From the NCBI GenBank assembly GCA_028686565.1, contig JAQUBU010000025.1:1-16065 (forward strand): DNA of 16,065 nucleotides, read 5' to 3'. Position numbers and translations under genes: made by a program. The number at the start of each line of letters is the position of its first letter. Position 1 is the first letter of the stretch. Source of the DNA: Syntrophomonadaceae bacterium (GTDB lineage: Bacteria > Bacillota > Syntrophomonadia > Syntrophomonadales > Syntrophomonadaceae). Of this stretch, positions 6,640 to 13,890 are shown in pieces. Below the pieces are notes generated by a model. It ran no database searches and was not told where the DNA came from. It saw only the letters and a list, made by a program, of their open reading frames with translations.

Positions 6640-7215
6640 TTAGCTGTCAACCTTGTAAATCAATACATAGGCCGTAGTAAAATCTCCTTCTCTGAGTGTA
6701 ACGGGATCCGGTATAGTGTTGACGTTGCGGATGGTTACTCTATCCAAAGCATCAAGAACCATCGAAGTATCACCGCTAATACTCTGACCGGCAGAATTAA
6801 ATCTTGATCTAACTACACCATTAATAACCACTGCCCAATCCTGGGGATTATTCTGTGTTGTATAAACAGCAAAGCTGATGTTATAGGTTCCTGCGAGAGC
6901 AACTTCAATCGCAGCGTTCCCTGGCGTATGATTGATAGCGGTTAAAGGGCCATTATTACTAAAGGTTACATTGGAACCGACAGCTACGCTTTGAGTACCT
7001 ATTTGATAAACATATCCCCAGGAGGCTAGGCTTGCGGTAGGCAGTGCCGGTGTATTTAACTCCGAAAAATTCTGCATGGTTGCTTGTTCTCCGGTACGGC
7101 TCTTTAAACTTCGTACCCTGGTGCTGCCCCTCACTCCCCGCTGACCTGCAGGTTTGGATCGTCCATTACGATATCGAACACCTGGAGGGCACAATAGTTC
7201 ATCGAAAATATCCAT
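6640..7215 (-). CDS. BclA-like / C1q-TNF-fold surface protein
   Basis: The 191-residue product has an N-terminal 45 residues rich in Arg, Gly, Pro and Ser (RNGRSKPAGQRGVRGSTRVR). A beta-rich domain follows from about 60 to 190: SVAVGSNVTFSNNGPLTAI, then VALAGTYNISFAVYT, WAVVINGVV and DRVTIRNVN. This pattern is that of the jelly-roll C-terminal domain of BclA, the exosporium glycoprotein of Bacillus spores, and of related proteins in clostridia. No signal peptide or collagen-like Gly-X-Y stretch is present, so the N-terminal part may be a short targeting segment. ATG 7215 has AAGGGGAG about 10 nt upstream. A spore-surface role is inferred and is supported only by the fold and a possible sporulation promoter. 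Confidence 0.75.
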   Translation of the reverse strand: MDIFDELLCPPGVRYRNGRSKPAGQRGVRGSTRVRSLKSRTGEQATMQNFSELNTPALPTASLASWGYVYQIGTQSVAVGSNVTFSNNGPLTAINHTPGNAAIEVALAGTYNISFAVYTTQNNPQDWAVVINGVVRSRFNSAGQSISGDTSMVLDALDRVTIRNVNTIPDPVTLREGDFTTAYVLIYKVDS

Positions 7216-7256
7216 ATAAATCCATCTCCCCTTCTAATAGATAGTTAATGTCTTTA

Positions 7257-7282
7257 TAGACTATGCTTTGTCAATATAAAGT
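7257..7282 (-). promoter_or_regulatory. Possible sigma-K/sigma-E-type promoter of the BclA-like gene
   Basis: On the minus strand CATAGTCTA (7265-7257) fits the sigma-K -10 pattern CATAnnnTA, and an AC lies 15 nt upstream (7282-7281). A TTGACA (7274-7269) is also present but has no good -10 at 17 nt. The sigma-K match is short, so it is weak evidence. Confidence 0.35.
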
Positions 7283-7480
7283 GTTCAAAATGAATATTTA
7301 GGGTCAAGGGAAGGTTGGATACAAACAGGAAAATTGCAGGAAATATTAGCAAAGGGTTATTCTGATAAGTATTATACTGCGATGTCACGCCTGCAAGAAA
7401 AGCTAGACGAGGCTTTTTTTAAAAATGACAGAAATCTCTATTACCTTGGCTGCGGGGCGAAGCCAGAGTCGGGACTGTAG
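7280..7480 (+). pseudogene. Unidentified ORF remnant
   Basis: The frame is open from after the TAA at 7277 to TAG 7478, 67 codons, with no ATG until about two-thirds through and no ribosome binding site. The translation (QEILAKGYSDKYYTAMSRLQ, then EKLDEAFFKNDRNLYYLG) reads like a real helical protein. I do not recognise the family. It may be a gene fragment or chance. Confidence 0.3.
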
Positions 7481-7590
7481 AGATTTTGCCCCCTATCCTT
7501 GATGTTTCTTTGTTTCTTTGCTAATATTATTCAAAGAATCCTTGTGTGTTTTCAATTGAATCAGCTTATACTACCAGAGGAGGAATACAA

Positions 7591-7965
7591 ATGTCTTATG
7601 TTAAAAACAAAGGAGAAAACCCAATGTTTAAAAAACGTATTTCGGTGTCTCAGAAACGCCAGATAACCATACCGATTGAGTTTTATAACAGCGTTGGCAT
7701 TGATAAGGAAGTAGAATGTTACGTCCAAAACAATGCCATCGTCATCCGTCCCGTTCGGGAGAGCGGCGGAGAATTTGACGAACAAATCCTGGCCGATTTA
7801 ATAGCCCAAAATCTTTCCGGACAAGAACTACTTGATAAGTTTAAAGAAACCCGCCGCCAAATTCGTCCCGCTGTGGAACGCTTGCTTGATGAGGCCCGCT
7901 TTGCAGCTCAAGGCCAAGCATCAAGCGATAGCTACGAAGATGTCTTTGGTTCGGAGGCAGATTGA
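7591..7965 (+). CDS. AbrB/MazE-type antitoxin of a type II toxin-antitoxin pair
   Basis: The 124-residue product carries an AbrB-like DNA-binding domain at about 12-55: FKKRISVSQKRQITIPIEFY, then the GIDKEVECYVQNNAIVIRPV strand pair. A helical C-terminus follows, ending in an acidic stretch, the usual toxin-binding part. Two starts are possible: ATG 7591 (GAGGAGG about 6 nt upstream, chosen) and ATG 7624 (AAGGAG 8 nt upstream), which would remove 11 residues before the AbrB domain. The stop TGA (7963-7965) overlaps the toxin ATG by one base. By analogy with known pairs it should neutralise the toxin and repress its own promoter. Confidence 0.85.
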   Translation: MSYVKNKGENPMFKKRISVSQKRQITIPIEFYNSVGIDKEVECYVQNNAIVIRPVRESGGEFDEQILADLIAQNLSGQELLDKFKETRRQIRPAVERLLDEARFAAQGQASSDSYEDVFGSEAD

Positions 7966-8255
7966 TGGCCAAATTAGTCATTTTGCCTCCTGCCGCACGC
8001 TATCTAAAAAAACTTAAAGAGAAACCACTTAAAGATAAATTTCAAGCCGCTATCGATCAGATTCTAAAGGAGCCCTATTTTGGTGAACCTAAAACCGGTG
8101 ATCTTAGCGGCGTATATTGCTGTGATATCTTCTACAATAAAACCAATTACGAGTTGGCTTACACCATTATTGAAGAAGATGATGAAACAGTTGTTGTTAT
8201 CCTTGCGGGTACTCGCGAAAACTTCTATGAAGAACTGAAACGATACATGAAGTAA
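7965..8255 (+). CDS. RelE/ParE-family toxin
   Basis: The 96-residue product has the size and layout of a RelE/ParE toxin: an N-terminal strand and two helices (AARYLKKLKEKPLKDKFQAA, then IDQILKEPYFGEPKTGDLSG). The C-terminal sheet is YELAYTIIEEDDETVVVILA, and the tail GTRENFYEELKRYM carries the Arg and aromatic residues found in this fold. It starts at ATG 7965, one base inside the antitoxin stop, with GGAGG (7953-7957) 7 nt upstream; the overlap couples translation of the two. Members either cleave mRNA at the ribosome (RelE) or inhibit gyrase (ParE); the sequence alone does not say which. AbrB-type antitoxins more often pair with MazF or VapC, so this pairing is less usual. Confidence 0.85.
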   Translation: MAKLVILPPAARYLKKLKEKPLKDKFQAAIDQILKEPYFGEPKTGDLSGVYCCDIFYNKTNYELAYTIIEEDDETVVVILAGTRENFYEELKRYMK

Positions 8256-8270
8256 GGATGCAATTCTTAG

Positions 8271-8420
8271 AGCTATGGCTGTCATCACTTGGTGATATAT
8301 CCTCTTTACCCCCACCGGCCGCCTTCCTTAGCTGTTTTAGTTGACTATTTTGATGAAGAGACGGTCAAGCAAGTCATTAATGCTCTGCGTGACAGCGAAG
8401 CGGCTATGCCGCTCCAGTAG
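8271..8420 (+). pseudogene. Unidentified ORF remnant after the toxin gene
   Basis: The frame between TAG 8268 and TAG 8418 is open for 49 codons, with no ATG start or ribosome binding site. Its second half (VDYFDEETVKQVINALRDSE) looks like the C-terminal end of a genuine protein. I do not recognise the family. It may be the tail of a gene lost by rearrangement. Confidence 0.3.
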
Positions 8421-8510
8421 AAAGCAAAAATGGCTTTATTTCCGTATTTTCAGGCAAAATAAAAACCACCTGCCGACAGAAATCATTCTATCAATAGATG
8501 GTAAATTAAA

Positions 8511-8587
8511 TGGTCGGGGCGACAGGATTCGAACCTGCGACTTTCTGGTCCCAAACCAGACGCGCTACCAAGCTGCGCTACGCCCCG
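8511..8587 (-). tRNA. tRNA-Pro (anticodon TGG)
   Basis: The reverse complement folds as a cloverleaf: acceptor cggggcg/cgccccg, D stem gcgc/gcgc, anticodon stem tctgg/ccaga with loop tttggga (anticodon TGG), and T stem gcagg/cctgt with loop ttcgaat. Discriminator A and the 3' CCA are encoded (8511-8514). It reads CCA codons, and probably other proline codons by wobble. Confidence 0.97.
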
Positions 8588-8596
8588 AACTTCTCT

Positions 8597-8626
8597 ATAA
8601 TAACATTCGTGAGGGGAAAATGTCAA
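8597..8626 (-). promoter_or_regulatory. Promoter of tRNA-Pro
   Basis: On the minus strand a perfect -35 TTGACA (8626-8621) and -10 TATTAT (8602-8597) are separated by 18 nt. The expected start is about 5 nt before the tRNA. Confidence 0.8.
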
Positions 8627-8707
8627 TTTGCAGTAGGGATAATGAATTTTTGAATTGTCATAATTCTGTGTCCGCAATTAAGTCAGTAACCTGCACGCAC
8701 AATGATG

Positions 8708-8836
8708 TCAGCTCATAACACTCGCTACTTCCAAGGTTGTACCCATGGGGCACCACTGATATAGTACTTTACCTACAATTAAGGTAGCATCCGCGGGCAC
8801 TGCTGATGTATTGCTTCGTGCCACAATTAAGGTTGC
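8708..8836 (-). repeat. In-frame 48-bp (16-residue) tandem repeat with unknown product
   Basis: On the minus strand two 48-bp units (8836-8789 and 8788-8741) and a partial third (8740-8711) can be read in one open frame to TGA 8708. They give ATLIVARSNTSAVPAD, ATLIVGKVLYQWCPMG and TTLEVASVMS. The frame overlaps the last few codons of the L,D-transpeptidase gene in a different frame and has no start of its own. It looks like the tail of a protein with 16-residue repeats, or a frameshifted extension. I do not recognise it. Confidence 0.4.
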
Positions 8837-9678
8837 TTTGCGTTGTTTTTTATATCCAGGGCTTTTTGCAGTTCATTGAAGGTTTGCGGACCAACTATAC
8901 CATCTGCCATGATGTTCCTGGATTTTTGAAATTCTATTACTGCCTGGTGGGTTTTCTGAGCAAAGATGCCATCGATTTTGAATTTGAAAAAGCCAAGTGA
9001 TTTAAGATTAGTCTGCAATTCTTTGACATCCGCACCCGTGGAACCCAACTTCAGCAATCTGCCGATACTGGTTTTCCCGATAATACTTACCGGTGTTCCT
9101 AGAGGTGTTTGACTATAGATTTCGATGACATCCTTATTATACATACGAATACAGCCATGACTGGCAGCTTTGCCAATGGAACTGGGGTTATTGGTTCCGT
9201 GAATACCATATCCGCCCCAGGGAACACTCAATCTCATCCAGCGTGCCCCAAAAGGCCCGCCGGGATTCATGGCTTTCTGAACAATAACCCAATTGCCAAG
9301 AGGAGTGGGAGTTTGTTTTTTTCCTACGGCTACCGGATAAACTTTGCGAACACTAGCTCGAGAAAAAAAAGTTAATTTTCTTTTTACTACATCAATGGAA
9401 ATACTGGGCATATTGCGGGGCTTAGTGATTTCGGTATTTAAAAGTGTGGCGGTATTTGTCTGCAAAATATTCCAGGTATAAGGGTCTACAATTCCATCCG
9501 GATTAAGAAGATGATTTTTTTGTAATTCTTTTACTGCATTTGACGTTTCATTACCGTAAATGCCATCTGCGGCCTTAAGGGCATAACCCAGTTTAATAAG
9601 TTGTCCCTGAACCATCAATACATCTGGTCCCGTCATCACATTACTCTCAAATCGCAAATATCTGCTGGCATAAACCAT
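8827..9678 (-). CDS. L,D-transpeptidase with two peptidoglycan-binding domains
   Basis: The 283-residue product has three parts. Residues about 10-73 and 207-273 are PG_binding_1 repeats (GPDVLMVQGQLIKLGYALKA; TGADVKELQTNLKSLGFF). Between them lies a YkuD catalytic domain (about 92-200) with His160 in YGIHGTNNP and the active site SHGCIRM (His174, Cys176, Arg178). It should form or modify 3-3 peptidoglycan cross-links, or anchor proteins to peptidoglycan, using Cys176. There is no signal peptide, which recalls YkuD of Bacillus, a spore protein that also lacks one; export or a forespore or mother-cell role is undecided. ATG 9678 has AAGGAG about 9 nt upstream. The neighbouring TPR gene is divergent, with 244 bp between the starts. 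Confidence 0.92.
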   Translation of the reverse strand: MVYASRYLRFESNVMTGPDVLMVQGQLIKLGYALKAADGIYGNETSNAVKELQKNHLLNPDGIVDPYTWNILQTNTATLLNTEITKPRNMPSISIDVVKRKLTFFSRASVRKVYPVAVGKKQTPTPLGNWVIVQKAMNPGGPFGARWMRLSVPWGGYGIHGTNNPSSIGKAASHGCIRMYNKDVIEIYSQTPLGTPVSIIGKTSIGRLLKLGSTGADVKELQTNLKSLGFFKFKIDGIFAQKTHQAVIEFQKSRNIMADGIVGPQTFNELQKALDIKNNAKQP

Positions 9679-9759
9679 TTAATCCAGCTCCTTTTTTCAA
9701 ACGAGTTTTTGGGCACAGCTAATCTTTGTGTCCAAGAAATTCACCCTGTTCCAAAATAC

Positions 9760-9789
9760 TTTATATTAATAATATTTATTTGAACTCAA
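9760..9789 (-). promoter_or_regulatory. Candidate promoter of the L,D-transpeptidase gene
   Basis: On the minus strand TTGAGT (9789-9784) and TATAAA (9765-9760) are separated by 18 nt, about 82 nt upstream of the start codon. The -35 lies inside the inverted repeat 9783-9817. Confidence 0.5.
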
Positions 9790-9817
9790 TAAGTTGCTGG
9801 TTTTCAAATATTGAGTT
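9783..9817. promoter_or_regulatory. 9-bp inverted repeat in the divergent promoter region (operator candidate)
   Basis: aactcaata (9783-9791) and tattgagtt (9809-9817) are perfect complements separated by 17 nt. Each arm carries a TTGAGT reading outward, one toward the L,D-transpeptidase gene and one toward the TPR gene. It could be a repressor site or a chance pair of -35-like words. Confidence 0.4.
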
Positions 9818-9870
9818 TTAATGAAATAAAGGAAAAAGATAAAAAAATATACAAAATTTAGGAGGATATT

Positions 9871-9894
9871 TTGGCTTTTTATAGAAGTATCTGA
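9871..9894 (+). other. Possible 7-codon leader ORF
   Basis: A strong AGGAGG (9860-9865) is followed after 5 nt by TTG and seven codons (MAFYRSI) to TGA 9892-9894, 28 nt before the TPR gene's start. Such a strong site with no long gene after it suggests a leader peptide or a relic of a gene start. Confidence 0.3.
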
Positions 9895-9922
9895 TAAAGA
9901 ATATTTGAGGGGTAGTGAAACA

Positions 9923-11149
9923 ATGAAGGATATTAATGATATATCAATATGCTCCATGATTGATTCGGCAATAGAAAACATTAGACTTCACGATGTAACA
10001 ATGGCTTACGAAAGTCTGTGGGAAGCTAAAAAGCATGAACCTGATAATGTGGAAATTATTAATCTTTTAGCTGCCTGTCATTATATTTGGGGTGATTTTG
10101 AAAAAGCAGAAGCAGCCTGGGAAAGAGCCTTGGAATTAGATGCTTCTAATTCAGAAGCCAATGATCGTTTATCGGCTTTTCGAAGCCCTTCATTCCAATT
10201 CTGGCTTAAAAAGTATTACGAAGCGGTTAATCAGGTTGAAAATAGGCACTACGAGGATGGGCAATATTTACTTTGGCAGTTATTAAAAGAAAACGATACT
10301 TTTGTGGGCGTTTACCAATTACTGGGTTTGTCATACTTGGCCACTTCAGACAAAAATACGGCTCGAAAAGTGTGGCTTAGAGGAATTGAACTTGACCGTT
10401 CCAACCAACTATTATTGAACTATTTGGATTTGGTTATTCCCAACCCTACACCTGTATTGGTTACTGAAGAGGCAGGCAAAGCAGAATCCGTCTGGAAAGG
10501 GATCAGGTCCAGGAAATGGCTGGCATGGGGTGTAGCGGGGATCTTATGTTTGGCATTGATACTTCAGTCAGGTTTATACATTCTTGCTAAACAAAGTAAG
10601 GAAGTGATGATAAATGATATGCAAACCGAAATTGCTTTGCTTAATCAAAAAATAGCGCAAAAATCTTCAGATGTCCCGGTGTTTACCCAGTACAACAAGG
10701 CCAGTTTTTTGGAAAATAGTGTAAGCAATGATGGTGAAAGTGCAGCAGGGGGTTCTGATATTGATAGCTCCCAAGAAAGCTATTATTATATAGAAGGATA
10801 TAGGGCATATCTGGATGGTGATTCAAAAAAGGCTCGCAGTAACCTGGGGATGGTTGTAGAAATGAATACCCACTCTTACCGCAACCGGGAGGCTTTATAT
10901 TATCTTGCCCTTATTCATTATCTGTCAGCTGATTATGAAAGTGCCGAAAATAAATTTATTAAATACTTGAATGATTATCCGGAATCCAATTATTTCGATG
11001 AAAGTCTTTTTTACTTAGGCTGTTTATATCAATCAAAGGGAGAGAATGATAAAGCCTTGGAAATCTTCAAAAAGTTACAGGAAATGGTACCGCAAAGTGG
11101 TTACCTCACAGCCCGAGTTGTGCAGGATGTTATTAAGACCAATAAATAA
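9923..11149 (+). CDS. Membrane-anchored TPR protein
   Basis: The start is ATG 9923, with GAGGGG (9907-9912) 10 nt upstream; an in-frame TTG at 9905 has no site. The 408-residue product has cytoplasmic TPR repeats (about 24-80 and 107-160: NLLAACHYIWGDFEKAEAAW; VYQLLGLSYLATSDKNTARK). One transmembrane helix follows (about 199-222, WLAWGVAGILCLALILQSGL), then a short coiled coil (about 229-248). A linker rich in Ser/Gly/Asp leads to extracytoplasmic TPRs (about 287-390: ALYYLALIHYLSADYESAEN; SLFYLGCLYQSKGENDKALE). The second set recalls YbgF/CpoB-type periplasmic TPRs. A scaffold linking cytoplasmic and envelope partners is inferred; the partners are unknown. Confidence 0.85.
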   Translation: MKDINDISICSMIDSAIENIRLHDVTMAYESLWEAKKHEPDNVEIINLLAACHYIWGDFEKAEAAWERALELDASNSEANDRLSAFRSPSFQFWLKKYYEAVNQVENRHYEDGQYLLWQLLKENDTFVGVYQLLGLSYLATSDKNTARKVWLRGIELDRSNQLLLNYLDLVIPNPTPVLVTEEAGKAESVWKGIRSRKWLAWGVAGILCLALILQSGLYILAKQSKEVMINDMQTEIALLNQKIAQKSSDVPVFTQYNKASFLENSVSNDGESAAGGSDIDSSQESYYYIEGYRAYLDGDSKKARSNLGMVVEMNTHSYRNREALYYLALIHYLSADYESAENKFIKYLNDYPESNYFDESLFYLGCLYQSKGENDKALEIFKKLQEMVPQSGYLTARVVQDVIKTNK

Positions 11150-11249
11150 GGTTTATATTTACTTGGATTTAGTAAATAATAGTATCAGGTGAAGTGATTG
11201 TCAAAATCATTGCTTGTTTTAACTGGCATCAGAATCCTGCGGGCTGTGC

Positions 11250-11378
11250 AGTGATATATCCACCGTTACTTTAAACGGTCGGGTTCTTAATAACAAAACA
11301 GGTGGCGGGTTCTAACGAGGCACTGCCTCGTTGCAGCAGTATGTTGAAACTACTGCGCAGTTTCTTCTGGTGCTTAAA
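11250..11378 (+). repeat. Hairpin-rich intergenic repeat, copy 2
   Basis: It holds a first hairpin accgtt/aacggt (differing from copy 1 by compensating changes), taacaaaacagg, the same 19-nt palindrome aacgaggcactgcctcgtt (11314-11332), gcagcagtatgttgaaact and the pair gaaact/agtttc. It lies about 100 nt after the TPR gene and 265 nt before tRNA-Gly. Confidence 0.85.
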
Positions 11379-11598
11379 TTGGCAAAAGAATTATATACCA
11401 TTTAGCAGGGACAGAGCACATAGGTGAAGAATTAAATAAATGACAAACGTACTGGAGCAAATCAGCAGGCTCACTAAAAATAGTTGTGTAATGATAATTT
11501 ACAGGAAGCCATGACCAGTGAAGCTCAAGGACGAAAGAAAGGAATGGATTAATTGAAATAGCTGGGAGTTAATTTTATAAAAATCAAAATTCAAATGC

Positions 11599-11627
11599 TT
11601 GACTTTAATCGGTATAATTTTTATTCT
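11599..11627 (+). promoter_or_regulatory. Promoter of tRNA-Gly
   Basis: TTGACT (11599-11604) and TATTCT (11622-11627) are separated by 17 nt, with the tRNA 16 nt downstream. A TATAAT-like word at 11613 is too close to this -35 to be its partner. Confidence 0.65.
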
Positions 11628-11643
11628 AAATAAAAGTATTATT

Positions 11644-11718
11644 GCGGAAGTGGCTCAGTGGTAGAGCATCGCCTTGCCAAGGCGAGGGTCGCGAGTTCGA
11701 ATCTCGTCTTCCGCTCCA
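11644..11718 (+). tRNA. tRNA-Gly (anticodon GCC)
   Basis: The cloverleaf is complete: acceptor gcggaag/cttccgc, D stem gctc/gagc, anticodon stem tcgcc/ggcga with loop ttgccaa (anticodon GCC), and T stem gcgag/ctcgt with loop ttcgaat. Discriminator T and the 3' CCA are encoded. It reads GGC and GGT codons. Confidence 0.97.
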
Positions 11719-11728
11719 GAAAATTATA

Positions 11729-11760
11729 CCTCGGCACTTGCCGGGGTGTTGTATTTTTAT
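11729..11760 (+). terminator. Terminator of tRNA-Gly
   Basis: The stem cctcggc/gccgggg (7 bp with one G-T pair, 4-nt loop) at 11729-11746 is followed by tgttgtattttta. It separates the tRNA from the trigger factor gene. Confidence 0.75.
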
Positions 11761-11887
11761 TTGAATTAGGGTAAATTCTTTAGGAGGGTTATACTGGATA
11801 TGATAGGAAATAGCCAAGGTGAAGCATAATTGCAGGAATATTTAAGAATAGTTTATTTTCAAAACGAATAAGTTAGGAGGAGCATAA

Positions 11888-13210
11888 GTGCAGGTAAAAT
11901 TAGAAAAGATAGAAAACAGTGAAGCCCATATTGAAATAGAGGTAAGCAACGATAAAGTGGAAGAGGGGCTTCAACAAGCCTATCGCAAAGTTGTTAAGCA
12001 GGTGAGCATTCCCGGTTTCCGTAAAGGAAAAGTACCTAGAGAACTCCTGGAACGTCATTTTGGCAAAGAAGTGTTGCTCCAGGAGGCTTTGGAGTTTATT
12101 GTCCCGGATGCATTTGAAAAGGCAGTTGAAGAATTAAATATCGAGGTTTTGGCACAACCTGAATTCGATTTTCCTGATATTAATGAAGGTGAACCTTTCC
12201 GCTTTATTGCCCGGGTAGCGGTTAAGCCGGAGGTAATACTTGGTGATATTGAAGGAATTGAAGTTTCGGTTCCGGAATTTGTAGTTAAAGAGGAGGATGT
12301 CGAGCAAAGACTTGAAGATATGCGGGCTCGTTATGCCGAGGTAGTCGAAAAAACCGATGAAGCGGCAAATTTAGGTGATACAGTCACCATTGACTTTGAA
12401 GGTTTCGTAGATGATGTTGCGTTTGAGGGCGGACATGGAGAAGATTATGCTCTTGAGTTGGGTTCCAATACATTTATCCCCGGATTTGAGGAGCAATTAG
12501 TAGGTCTGAAAACAGGAGAGGATTCAGATGTTAAGGTTAGCTTCCCGGATACTTACCATGCTCCTGATTTAGCAGGCCAGGCTGCAGTCTTTAAGGTGAA
12601 AATTAAAAAGATAGAGGGACGGCAGTTAAGAGATTTAGATGATTCCTTTGCTCAGGAAGTAAGTCAGCTTGATACTATTGCTGAGTTACGTGATGACATA
12701 AGAAAAGAACTCAGTGATATGGCTGAATACAAAAGTAAAGAAGTTATCAAGAATCAAGTAATGGAGAAAGCTTTGGAAAGATGTGAAATAGTAGTTGCAG
12801 ATACAGTGGTTGATGCTCAAGTGCAAAGAATGATGCAAGAGTTTGAACAGAGAATGGCTTTTCAAGGTCTAAGTCTGCAGCAGTATTATCAAATTACCAA
12901 TAGCAATGAAGCGGAATTTAGTAAAAAAATATGGCCTGAGGCCGCCAAAGTTGTAAAGAGCAATTTTATGCTGGAAAAGCTGGTTAATGAAAAAGGAATT
13001 GAAATAAGTGATGAAGAAGTAGATAGGCAGATTGAAAAAATAGCAGAAAACATGAATGCAGATATAGAACAAGCTAAAGAAAATCTGGCCGATTCCATGG
13101 ATAATATAATTTTGGGCCTTAAGTTGGATAAAGCAGTTGATTACTTGATTGACAGTGCTATTATCACAGTAACCAAAAATGAAAGTTCTGAAGTAGAATC
13201 AGGGGAATAA
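11888..13210 (+). CDS. tig: Trigger factor, ribosome-associated chaperone and prolyl isomerase
   Basis: The 440-residue product is full length for the family. The N-terminal ribosome-binding domain has the signature IPGFRKGKVP (about 41-50), which docks on ribosomal protein L23. The FKBP-type prolyl isomerase domain spans about 160-243 (GDTVTIDFEGFVDDVAFEGG, ELGSNTFIPGFEEQLVGLKT). The long helical C-terminal chaperone domain covers about 255-430. It binds nascent chains at the exit tunnel and delays misfolding. The start is GTG 11888 with AGGAGG 7 nt upstream. It is the first gene of the tig-clpP-clpX block, 53 bp before clpP, so cotranscription is likely. A 9-codon ATG frame at 11800-11829 lies in its leader, after aggagg, but its spacing is long. 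Confidence 0.97.
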   Translation: MQVKLEKIENSEAHIEIEVSNDKVEEGLQQAYRKVVKQVSIPGFRKGKVPRELLERHFGKEVLLQEALEFIVPDAFEKAVEELNIEVLAQPEFDFPDINEGEPFRFIARVAVKPEVILGDIEGIEVSVPEFVVKEEDVEQRLEDMRARYAEVVEKTDEAANLGDTVTIDFEGFVDDVAFEGGHGEDYALELGSNTFIPGFEEQLVGLKTGEDSDVKVSFPDTYHAPDLAGQAAVFKVKIKKIEGRQLRDLDDSFAQEVSQLDTIAELRDDIRKELSDMAEYKSKEVIKNQVMEKALERCEIVVADTVVDAQVQRMMQEFEQRMAFQGLSLQQYYQITNSNEAEFSKKIWPEAAKVVKSNFMLEKLVNEKGIEISDEEVDRQIEKIAENMNADIEQAKENLADSMDNIILGLKLDKAVDYLIDSAIITVTKNESSEVESGE

Positions 13211-13263
13211 AAGGAATAGTAATAAGTAAGTTGATCAATTTGTAATGAAAGGTGGGAATAAAT

Positions 13264-13866
13264 TTGTCATACCTGGTACCAATGGTTGTAGAACAAACTA
13301 ACCGAGGTGAGAGATCATATGATATTTATTCGCGTTTACTTAAAGACCGAATAATCTTTTTAGGAACAGCGATAGATGATACTGTATCGAACCTGATTGT
13401 AGCGCAGTTGCTCTTTCTGGAGGCAGAAGATCCAGACAAGGATATATCACTCTACATCAATAGCCCGGGAGGCTCGATAAGTGCTGGATTGGCAATTTAT
13501 GATACCCTCCAGGTTATTCGACCTAATGTATCAACTATTTGTGTAGGTTTAGCTGCAAGTATGGGGGCATTCCTGCTGGCTGCCGGCGAAAAGGGCAAAC
13601 GCTTTGCTCTGCCTAATGCGGAAATAATGATTCATCAACCCTCGGGAGGCACTCAAGGACAGGCAACTGATATAGAAATTCATGCCCGCCGCATAATCGC
13701 CATGAAGGATGTGCTTAATCGTATTTTGGCAGAGCGAACCGGGCAGCCATTGGAGAGAATCCAAAAGGATACAGAAAGGGATTATTTTATGTCTGCATTG
13801 GAAGCTAAGGAATATGGTATCATAGATGATATATTAAGCAGCCCCAAAAAGCCGATCAAGAAATAA
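13264..13866 (+). CDS. clpP: ATP-dependent Clp protease proteolytic subunit
   Basis: TTG 13264 is preferred as start: AAAGGTGGG (13248-13256) is 7 nt upstream, and the product MSYLVPMVVEQTNRGERSYD then aligns with ClpP N-termini. An upstream GTG at 13252 lies inside the ribosome binding site. The 200-residue product has the catalytic triad Ser99 in GLAASMGAFLL, His124 in MIHQPSGG and Asp173 in ERDYFMSALEA, plus the SPGG oxyanion loop (about 67-70). ClpP forms a double heptamer ring that degrades proteins fed in by ClpX or another Clp ATPase. It lies between tig and clpX, 24 bp before the latter. Confidence 0.97.
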   Translation: MSYLVPMVVEQTNRGERSYDIYSRLLKDRIIFLGTAIDDTVSNLIVAQLLFLEAEDPDKDISLYINSPGGSISAGLAIYDTLQVIRPNVSTICVGLAASMGAFLLAAGEKGKRFALPNAEIMIHQPSGGTQGQATDIEIHARRIIAMKDVLNRILAERTGQPLERIQKDTERDYFMSALEAKEYGIIDDILSSPKKPIKK

Positions 13867-13890
13867 CCCTACTTGAAGAGAGGTGGAGTT

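Larger units (their letters stand above)
7216..7590. other. 375-bp divergent gap between the BclA-like and antitoxin genes
   Basis: The gap holds a possible sporulation promoter for the minus-strand gene (7257-7282). It also has an ORF remnant (7280-7480) and an inverted repeat aaatctcta/tagagattt (7432-7440 and 7478-7486). The last 100 nt, T-rich, must contain the toxin-antitoxin promoter, which I cannot place. Confidence 0.55.
11150..11643. other. 494-bp gap between the TPR gene and tRNA-Gly
   Basis: It contains a weak hairpin after the TPR gene (tgatt-gtca-aatca region, about 11194-11210, followed by ttgtttt), which may act as a terminator, and repeat copy 2 (11250-11378). Short frames at 11452-11550 (for example a 24-codon ATG frame) have no ribosome binding site. 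The tRNA promoter is at 11599-11627. No gene is supported. Confidence 0.6.

Noticed and set aside
8341..8718. Plus-strand 125-codon frame.
   Set aside because: It runs across the complement of tRNA-Pro and its promoter and has no ribosome binding site, so it is a shadow.
11626..11817. Minus-strand 63-codon frame over tRNA-Gly (translation includes GRRDSNSRPSPWQGDALPLS).
   Set aside because: This is the well-known spurious translation of a tRNA complement.
11800..11829. 9-codon ATG frame in the leader of tig.
   Set aside because: The AGGAGG-like site is 11 nt away and the frame is too short to separate from chance; it is mentioned in the tig entry only.
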